A DNA stretch of 12,279 bases, taken from the NCBI GenBank assembly GCA_002479245.1, contig DLMG01000351.1, forward strand, positions 1,116 to 13,394, written 5' to 3'. The stretch is from Verrucomicrobia subdivision 3 bacterium UBA7542. Lineage in GTDB: Bacteria > Verrucomicrobiota > Verrucomicrobiia > Limisphaerales > UBA11358. The notes below the pieces were generated by a model that did no database searches, was not told the DNA's origin, and saw nothing but the letters and a program-made list of their open reading frames with translations. Shown here piece by piece: positions 6,677-12,279 of the stretch. The first letter of the stretch is position 1. Each line of letters begins with the position of its first letter. Both the position numbers and the translations under genes were made by a program.

Positions 6677-7933
6677 ATGAAAACAAACCGGGGTGAAGCG
6701 GCAAAATTTTTCCCGATAATCATTCTTTGCGGGACAACCTCGACGCTTTGGGCGGGAGGATTTCGTCTGCCTGATCAAGATGCTTTTGCCACTGCGCGTG
6801 GCGAGGCATTCGTCGCCACAGCGGACAATCCATCCGCGATCTATTACAATCCGGCGGGCATCACTCAACTCGACGACAGCAATGTCCGAGTCGGAATGTA
6901 TGGCATCTACCTTGATCCCAGTTACCGAAACCCGGTCACTTCCAGGTCCTACGAGATTGAGGATAAATTCGATGCCATTCCCCAACTTTTTTATACTTAC
7001 AGTCTAAAAGATAAAGATTGGCCGATCAGTTTTGGACTTGGCATCTATTCCCCTTATGGGTTGAGCGAAAAATGGCCCCAAGACACCGGATTTCGCACCG
7101 TTGCCACCGAAGGCTCGCTGACCTATTTCACCATCAATCCAGTCATCGCCTACAAACTGCCTTGGAATCTTTCCATTGCGGCGGGTTTGATGGTGAACTA
7201 TGCGAAGATTGATTTGCAACAAGCTGTCTACGACCCGAATCCAGACGCCGATTTGTTCCGGTTCAAGGGCGATGGCTGGGACGTGGGCTACAATCTCGGC
7301 GTACTCTGGCAGCCGCAGGAAAAAATTTCCCTCGGCGCAACTTTCCGCAGCGGCGCCACCATGAAATTCAACGGGCAGACAGAAACGACGGCCCCGCTTT
7401 TGGGCTATCCCAGTCCGCATTCCAGTCCCGCAAATGCGGATTGGCCATTTCCACTGGAAGCGGCCTTCGGCATTTCCTACCGGCCCACACCCAAATGGAA
7501 TCTGGAATTCGACGCGGACTATACCGATTGGAGCACGCTGGGAACAGTTAACCTCAATCAAACTGCGCCGCCATTTTTCATGTCTTCACCGTCCCCCATA
7601 ACACTGGACTGGGAATCCAGTTGGTTTTTTGAATGGGGCGTCACACGCTATTTTGACAGCGGCTGGCATGTGAGTGCCGGCTATATTTTCAATGAAAATT
7701 CCGTTCCCGACGCGCATTACACGCCATTGGTGACGGATATGGACAAGCATTTCTTCAGTGTCGGGACCGGATTTAAAGGCAAACAGTTTGATTTCGACGT
7801 CGCCTACCAGTTTGGTTACGGCCCCCCCCGCACCGTGGCGGGCAGCGCGCCCTCGTCAGCCGGACAAACAGCGGACGGCAACTACAATTTTTTCAGCCAA
7901 GCCATCGCGGTGTCGGTTGGATGGCATTTTTAA
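6677..7933 (+). CDS. FadL/OmpP1-type outer-membrane channel (copy 2)
   Basis: This 418-residue FadL/OmpP1-family barrel is a paralogue of the protein at 2494. A signal peptide (MKTNRGEAAK then FFPIIILCG, cleavage near LWA-GGF at 26/27) leads into a 33-residue stretch (33-65) identical to copy 1, including the hatch motif YYNPAGITQL. Further shared blocks include FRFKGDGW, YRPTPKWNLEFDADYTDWS and HYTPL; the protein ends in Phe (VGWHF). The family moves long-chain fatty acids and other hydrophobic molecules across the outer membrane. The two genes differ widely at the DNA level, so the duplication is not recent. It follows the dehydrogenase by 94 bases and precedes the methyltransferase by 176 bases on the same strand. 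An eight-C run lies at 7822-7829. No clear ribosome site is seen. Confidence 0.92.
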   Translation: MKTNRGEAAKFFPIIILCGTTSTLWAGGFRLPDQDAFATARGEAFVATADNPSAIYYNPAGITQLDDSNVRVGMYGIYLDPSYRNPVTSRSYEIEDKFDAIPQLFYTYSLKDKDWPISFGLGIYSPYGLSEKWPQDTGFRTVATEGSLTYFTINPVIAYKLPWNLSIAAGLMVNYAKIDLQQAVYDPNPDADLFRFKGDGWDVGYNLGVLWQPQEKISLGATFRSGATMKFNGQTETTAPLLGYPSPHSSPANADWPFPLEAAFGISYRPTPKWNLEFDADYTDWSTLGTVNLNQTAPPFFMSSPSPITLDWESSWFFEWGVTRYFDSGWHVSAGYIFNENSVPDAHYTPLVTDMDKHFFSVGTGFKGKQFDFDVAYQFGYGPPRTVAGSAPSSAGQTADGNYNFFSQAIAVSVGWHF

Positions 7934-7967
7934 AATCATCCGGGGGTTGCAGTTTCTTTCCAAAATA

Positions 7968-7991
7968 GCGATGGCAACCGGGGTCCATCGC
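7968..7991. other. Intergenic hairpin after the FadL-type gene
   Basis: gcgatgg (7968-7974) and ccatcgc (7985-7991) form a perfect seven-bp stem with a ten-base loop, starting 34 bases after the FadL-type stop. There is no T-run directly after it, so it is not a classical intrinsic terminator. It may still mark the end of the dehydrogenase-FadL transcript. Confidence 0.3.
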
Positions 7992-8109
7992 GCATGGCGA
8001 AAAAACAGGTGATATGCAGTAAAATTGCCGGCTTGCCGGAGCGGTGGCAGGATGCCGTCAATGTAAAGTGTTAAAACCGGCTAATAATCATTTTGTTTTG
8101 ACTTAAAAA

Positions 8110-9648
8110 ATGATGCACATTGCACACGCAATGAACCTGACTTTTAATGGTGATGGACATGGAAATGGGAACGGCGCGAATGGTTTGTTGGAGCAACCTC
8201 CCCAAAAGGCCGCCAACCCGCCCGCCGTTGCGCCTTCATCCGATGTCAAGGAAAGCCGGGTAACATTTCAGACGGTGGAGGGCATGGAGTTGCGCGGCAC
8301 CCCGGTGCGCGTGACACGGCACGCAACCGTTTTCGAGCTATACAATCCGAGTGTCACGCCGCGACTTTCCGAGGCGCTCGGCGAGTTCCAAATCATTCTG
8401 CAAGGGCGGACGATTTATTCCGGTCGCGCGGTGGTTCGCAGTGTGGTGGACGCGGGAACAAAAATCGTCTGTGAAGCAACGCTCAACGAATCAAGCTGGG
8501 CGGATTTGAACCTGGTGCTGGCGGTGGAACGGGAAGGCGGACTGGCGCAGGAATTCAAAACGTTTCTACAGGAATGGCAAAAGCTTTACGGGGTGTCGCC
8601 GGAATTCAAGATCGTTATCACCGACATGCAAACCTTTCTACATGATTTGCAATTGTGGCTGGAGCGGGTGGAGTTGGGAATTCGGGCTTTGGCCAGGGAC
8701 GAGCGGGAAAAATTCGAGCAGAAAACAACTCAAGAAATCGCTCAAGCAGTAATCCCGTTGATTGATGCGCTCTTTGAAAAATTCGAAGACATCGCCAAAG
8801 ACATCGAGGGGGAACAAAAGGCCGCTCATGCCCACTATATGCGGCAACATCTTCATCATCTCGTTTTGGCCGCGCCGTTCGCGCATCGCACTTTTGAAAA
8901 ACCGCTCGGTTACGCCGGCGATTACGAAATGGTGAACATGATTCTCCGCTGCGGTTACGAAGGGAACTCCTTGTTTGCCAAGATCGTCCACAACTGGTTT
9001 GTCAGGCAACCACCGGCGGCGGCGCATCGCAACCGGATAAAATATCTCACAGAGCACATTGAATTGGAAGCCGACCGCGTCGCCCGCGCGGGTGGCACGG
9101 CGCGTGTTTTCAACTTTGCCTGCGGCCCGGCGGTTGAAGTACAGAATTTCCTCCGCTCTTCATTTAGAGAAAATGTGGAATTGACGCTCGCAGATTTTAA
9201 TGGCGAGACCCTCGAATATGTCAGTAAGGTGCTCGACAAAATTAAAAATCTTTCCCGACCGCGGACGACCGTTCATATTCAAAAAAAAACCGTTTACCAA
9301 CTGCTCAAAGAGAGCCACAAATTAATGGATGTGGAGAAATCGCAATATGACTTCGTATATTGCGCCGGGCTTTTCGACTATTTGCCCGACCACACTTGCA
9401 AACAGTTGATGGATATTTTTTATAAATTCGTCGCTCCGGGCGGGCTGGTGGTGGTGACCAATGTCGAGCCATCCAATCCATTGCGCCACGGTATGGAACA
9501 TTTGTTGGACTGGCATCTGATCTATCGCAAGGAACCGGATTTACGCGCACTGCGCCCCACTCACGCAATCGATGATTATGTTTCCGTTCGCGCGGATTCG
9601 ACAGGCGTAAATTTGTTTATGGAAGTCCGCAAACCCGCCCATGACTAA
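8110..9648 (+). CDS. phcB: PhcB-like SAM-dependent methyltransferase (3-hydroxy fatty-acid methyl ester synthesis type)
   Basis: The 512-residue protein has three parts. Residues 1-45 are a Gly/Asn/Pro-rich leader. Residues about 50-130 are a beta-rich domain (VTFQTVEGMELRGTPVRV, then IYSGRAVV) that looks PilZ-like but lacks the c-di-GMP motifs RxxxR and D/NxSxxG. After a helical linker (145-255) comes a class I methyltransferase: LGYAGDYEMVN (266-276), SAM-binding FNFACGPAVEV (334-344), acidic D362 in LTLADFN, and YDFVYCAGLFDYL (413-425), then PGGLVVVTN. This layout matches proteins annotated as PhcB, which in Ralstonia methylates a 3-hydroxy fatty acid to make the quorum signal 3-OH PAME or 3-OH MAME. 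The kinase and regulator that follow support the assignment; the kinase gene overlaps its end by eight bases. The signal structure here is unknown. The start is uncertain among ATGs at 8110, 8113 and 8131. Confidence 0.8.
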   Translation: MMHIAHAMNLTFNGDGHGNGNGANGLLEQPPQKAANPPAVAPSSDVKESRVTFQTVEGMELRGTPVRVTRHATVFELYNPSVTPRLSEALGEFQIILQGRTIYSGRAVVRSVVDAGTKIVCEATLNESSWADLNLVLAVEREGGLAQEFKTFLQEWQKLYGVSPEFKIVITDMQTFLHDLQLWLERVELGIRALARDEREKFEQKTTQEIAQAVIPLIDALFEKFEDIAKDIEGEQKAAHAHYMRQHLHHLVLAAPFAHRTFEKPLGYAGDYEMVNMILRCGYEGNSLFAKIVHNWFVRQPPAAAHRNRIKYLTEHIELEADRVARAGGTARVFNFACGPAVEVQNFLRSSFRENVELTLADFNGETLEYVSKVLDKIKNLSRPRTTVHIQKKTVYQLLKESHKLMDVEKSQYDFVYCAGLFDYLPDHTCKQLMDIFYKFVAPGGLVVVTNVEPSNPLRHGMEHLLDWHLIYRKEPDLRALRPTHAIDDYVSVRADSTGVNLFMEVRKPAHD

Positions 9649-11038
9649 CACCACCCCTGCATTTTCCAATCCTGATTTCCTGAAGGCGTTTACCGCCCAC
9701 GAACAGCAAGAGCGGATTAGCACCGGCAAAGTGGCCTCGCTGCTGGTCGTGGTTCTGATGCCCCTCGGCTCGATCATGGACTGGCAAGTCTACCACCCGC
9801 AGCGCTGGTATTTTCTCGAACTGCGAATCCTCTGTTCCATCTTGGCGGGTGCTCTCTGGTATTTGCACACGACCGAGTTTGGATGGAAACACTATCGCCG
9901 CCTCGGCATTACCATTGCTCTTCTTCCGGCGTTCTTCATGTGCTGGATCATTGACGCGACACAAGGACCAATGGCCGGCGCAACTTCGCATTATTATGCG
10001 GCGCTAAACCTGATCTTGCTCGCCGTGAGCGTCGTGGTGCGCTGGAACTTTTGGGAGTCAACATTTTGTGTGGTCGCGATCATTTTGATGTATCTGGCTG
10101 TCTGCGGCTTTCACTGGCTGGAACCGTCTCCCAAGGAGTTTTTCAACGATCTCGCCAACAACCTTTATTTCCTGGCGCTGACCGGCATTATCGTGGTCAC
10201 CGGCAACCAGCTTTTTAACAAGCTGCGCCTTCGGGAATTCACCCTGCGATATGAACTGGACAAAAGCCGCAAAGCGCTGGAAGCCAGCCTCGTGCAACTC
10301 AAGGAAAACGAGATGCAACTGGTCCAGTCCGAAAAACTGGCTTCGCTGGGGCGCATGAGCGCGGGCATCATTCACGAGATCAACAACCCGCTGAACTTCG
10401 CCATCACCGGCCTCTTTACCCTGCGCAAAAAGGGCCAAAACCTTGCCCCGGAGCAACAGAAGGATTACGCCGAGGTTTTGACCGATGTCGAAGAGGGAGT
10501 CAAACGGGTGAAGACCATTGTCTCGGATTTGCGGATGTTTACGCATCCCGAAACCGAGAGCCGGGATGAGGTGGAGGTGGCGGAGGTGGTCGCTGCGGCG
10601 TTGCGGTTCTTCGGCAATGAATGCAAAGACAAAATACAGGTCAACCAGCAGATTGCCGGGCATCAGACGATCTGGGCGAACAAGAACAAATTGATCCACC
10701 TGGTCACGAACCTGCTGCAAAACTCGATTGATGCGTTAAAAACGAAGCCGTTCCGGGATGAAAAACCGACCATCCGGATTGAAGGACGGATTGAGAACGG
10801 CAGCAGCATTTTGTCGGTTCGCGACAACGGTCCGGGCATTGCCCCGGCCGATGTGGACAAGATTTTCGACCCCTTTTTTACCACAAAAGACGTGGGCGAA
10901 GGAATGGGGCTGGGGTTGAGCATCTGCCACCGCATCGTGCAGGAGTCCGGGGGAAGGATTTCGGTGAAAACGGAGCCGGGGAAATTCTGTGAATTTACGC
11001 TGGAATTCCCCGTCAGGACAAATCAGGCGACCAACTGA
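9641..11038 (+). CDS. phcS: PhcS-like membrane sensor histidine kinase
   Basis: This 465-residue inner-membrane kinase has six hydrophobic segments (about 30-47, 56-77, 87-107, 117-135, 140-160 and 173-192), then a helical linker and a complete kinase core. The core has the H-box IHEINNPLNF with phospho-acceptor His245, the N-box NLLQNSIDA (357-365), the G1 box DNGPGI (395-400), the F-box FDPFFTT, and the G2 box GEGMGLGLS (419-427). The six-helix sensor without a periplasmic domain is the plan of PhcS, LqsS and CqsS, which detect hydrophobic autoinducers in the membrane. Its ATG lies inside the last codons of the methyltransferase gene (eight-base overlap), so translation is probably coupled. 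The regulator gene follows after nine bases. Class and partners are well supported; ligand specificity is inferred from the neighbour. Confidence 0.85.
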   Translation: MTNTTPAFSNPDFLKAFTAHEQQERISTGKVASLLVVVLMPLGSIMDWQVYHPQRWYFLELRILCSILAGALWYLHTTEFGWKHYRRLGITIALLPAFFMCWIIDATQGPMAGATSHYYAALNLILLAVSVVVRWNFWESTFCVVAIILMYLAVCGFHWLEPSPKEFFNDLANNLYFLALTGIIVVTGNQLFNKLRLREFTLRYELDKSRKALEASLVQLKENEMQLVQSEKLASLGRMSAGIIHEINNPLNFAITGLFTLRKKGQNLAPEQQKDYAEVLTDVEEGVKRVKTIVSDLRMFTHPETESRDEVEVAEVVAAALRFFGNECKDKIQVNQQIAGHQTIWANKNKLIHLVTNLLQNSIDALKTKPFRDEKPTIRIEGRIENGSSILSVRDNGPGIAPADVDKIFDPFFTTKDVGEGMGLGLSICHRIVQESGGRISVKTEPGKFCEFTLEFPVRTNQATN

Positions 11039-11047
11039 AAGACGGAC

Positions 11048-12279
11048 ATGGAAAATCTCTACGACTATAAAAAATTTGCCATCCTCTACGTGGATGATGA
11101 GGAGAAGTCTTTAAAATACTTCACGCGCGCCTTTGAGGATCGGTTTCGGATTTTGACGGCGGCCAATGCCCAGGACGGCTTCAAACTGTTCGAACAGCAC
11201 GCCGACGAAATCGGCCTGCTGCTGACCGACCAGCGGATGCCCGGGGAAAAAGGCGTCTGGCTTTTGGGACAGGCGCGGCAATTGCGCCCGCAGGTTTTGC
11301 GCATGCTGGTCACGGCGTACACGGACGCGGACGCCGCCATCGCCGCCGTCAACAGCGGCGCGATTTACAAATACATCACCAAACCATGGGACCCGCCGCA
11401 ATTCGAACTCACGCTCAAGCAGGGCCTGGAATTTTTCATGGTGCAGACCGAACGCGACCAGTTGCTCCGTGAAAAAATGTCCGTGTTGCGCAACATGATG
11501 ATCGCCGACCGCATTGTGAGCCTCGGCCTGCTGGCCGCCGGTTTGAGCCATCATATTCGCAACTCGCTCGTCGCGGTAAAAACCTTTCTCGACCTCGCGC
11601 CCGGGAAAATGGCCGAGGAAAAAACGGATTTGAACAGCCTGCGCAACCCCGAATTTTGGAAGGAGTATCACCAGAACGTCCAGTCACAGATTGAAAAAAT
11701 CAACAGCCTGCTCAAAGACCTTTGGACCGCGTCGGAAAACAATGCCTCGTTGCAATTCGCCGATGAAGTGCTGCTGCACCAGACCGTCAGTGCGGCACTG
11801 GCCCCGCTCAAGGACCAATTCGCCGCCCGGCGGATCGAAATTGAAAACAAGATTCCCGATTCGTTGCCCGCGCTGCATGTGGACCAGCCGAAATTTTGCC
11901 GGCTGTTTGAATTATTACTGAAGGACGAACTGGACATGCTGCCCGCCGGCAGCCGCGTCACCTTGTCGGCGGAATTGCAGAATGCCGGGGCCAAACCGGA
12001 AATCGTCGTTCAAATCAGCGACAACGGGCCGGGCCTGCCGCAGGAGGCGTTGAGTGTCATCTTCGATCCGTTTGTCGTGAGTGACAGCGTGCCGTCCGAA
12101 TACGGCATTAATCTGATTGCCTGCTTTTTCATCGTCCACCATCACGGCGGCAAAATCGAAGCCCAAAGCCAGCCCGGCCACGGCACGACGTTCACCCTTC
12201 GCCTCCCGCTCAAACCCGAACCGGTCATTTCATCGCCGGACGACACGGAATTCCTCCAAAAAGCGCTGCTGAACGAAAA
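11048..12279 (+). CDS. phcR: PhcR-like response regulator fused to a histidine-kinase-like domain (partial)
   Basis: This gene runs off the right edge; 410 codons are visible. The N-terminal receiver domain (about 8-125) has the acidic pair D16/D17, phospho-acceptor D61 in LLTDQRMPG, T89 and K112 in ITKPW. After a linker comes a dimerisation/H-box region, SLGLLAAGLSHHIRNSL, with likely phospho-His168, then an ATPase-like region with DNGPGL (325-330) and FDPF. A receiver followed by a kinase core is the unusual plan of PhcR, the partner of PhcS. The C-terminal ATPase looks weakened: the N-box reads LFELLLKDELD, with Asp where the Mg-binding Asn should be, and the G2 box is SEYGINL instead of GxGLGL. 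The residue after the phospho-His is His, not Glu. The gene starts nine bases after the kinase stop and is surely in the same operon. Confidence 0.85.
   Translation, partial: MENLYDYKKFAILYVDDEEKSLKYFTRAFEDRFRILTAANAQDGFKLFEQHADEIGLLLTDQRMPGEKGVWLLGQARQLRPQVLRMLVTAYTDADAAIAAVNSGAIYKYITKPWDPPQFELTLKQGLEFFMVQTERDQLLREKMSVLRNMMIADRIVSLGLLAAGLSHHIRNSLVAVKTFLDLAPGKMAEEKTDLNSLRNPEFWKEYHQNVQSQIEKINSLLKDLWTASENNASLQFADEVLLHQTVSAALAPLKDQFAARRIEIENKIPDSLPALHVDQPKFCRLFELLLKDELDMLPAGSRVTLSAELQNAGAKPEIVVQISDNGPGLPQEALSVIFDPFVVSDSVPSEYGINLIACFFIVHHHGGKIEAQSQPGHGTTFTLRLPLKPEPVISSPDDTEFLQKALLNE

Noticed and set aside
10058..10720. 220-codon minus-strand frame
   Set aside because: Antisense shadow of the sensor kinase, whose H-box and six membrane segments are unmistakable.
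11111..11671. 186-codon minus-strand frame
   Set aside because: Antisense shadow of the receiver domain and H-box region of the PhcR-like gene.

Overview
The window looks like a chromosomal piece of a Gram-negative, GC-moderate bacterium, most likely from the Verrucomicrobiota (Pedosphaera/Limisphaerales-like). That placement is inferred from two things: the secreted SGNH-fold protein ends in the FYRL-type tail common in that phylum, and the gene-free stretches hold hairpin repeats of a kind I associate with it. Outer-membrane barrels show a diderm cell. I ran no database search.

Left part (1-2493). The 5' end of a threonyl-tRNA synthetase gene runs off the left edge on the minus strand. A gene-free stretch follows with octamer tandem repeats and two paired-hairpin (REPIN-like) elements. 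Then comes a minus-strand secreted SGNH/GDSL-type protein whose catalytic Ser and His both appear replaced. A second gene-free stretch holds a third REPIN-like element.

Middle part (2494-7933). Two related FadL/OmpP1-type outer-membrane channels (424 and 418 aa) flank a minus-strand, low-GC radical SAM gene and a plus-strand short-chain dehydrogenase. The radical SAM and dehydrogenase genes are divergent across about 557 bp.

Right part (8110-12279). Three tightly packed plus-strand genes resemble the phcB-phcS-phcR quorum-sensing cassette of Ralstonia. They encode a SAM-dependent methyltransferase with an extra N-terminal domain, a six-helix membrane histidine kinase, and a response regulator fused to a histidine-kinase-like C-terminus that runs off the right edge. 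In Ralstonia, PhcB makes a 3-hydroxy fatty-acid methyl ester, PhcS senses it and PhcR relays the signal.

The working model, which is inference, is a lipid-signal system: the methyltransferase makes a hydrophobic ester, the FadL-type channels may help it across the outer membrane, the dehydrogenase may act on an acyl chain, and the kinase/regulator pair responds. The methyltransferase-kinase-regulator arrangement is well supported by the sequence. The link to the channels, dehydrogenase and radical SAM enzyme rests only on proximity.
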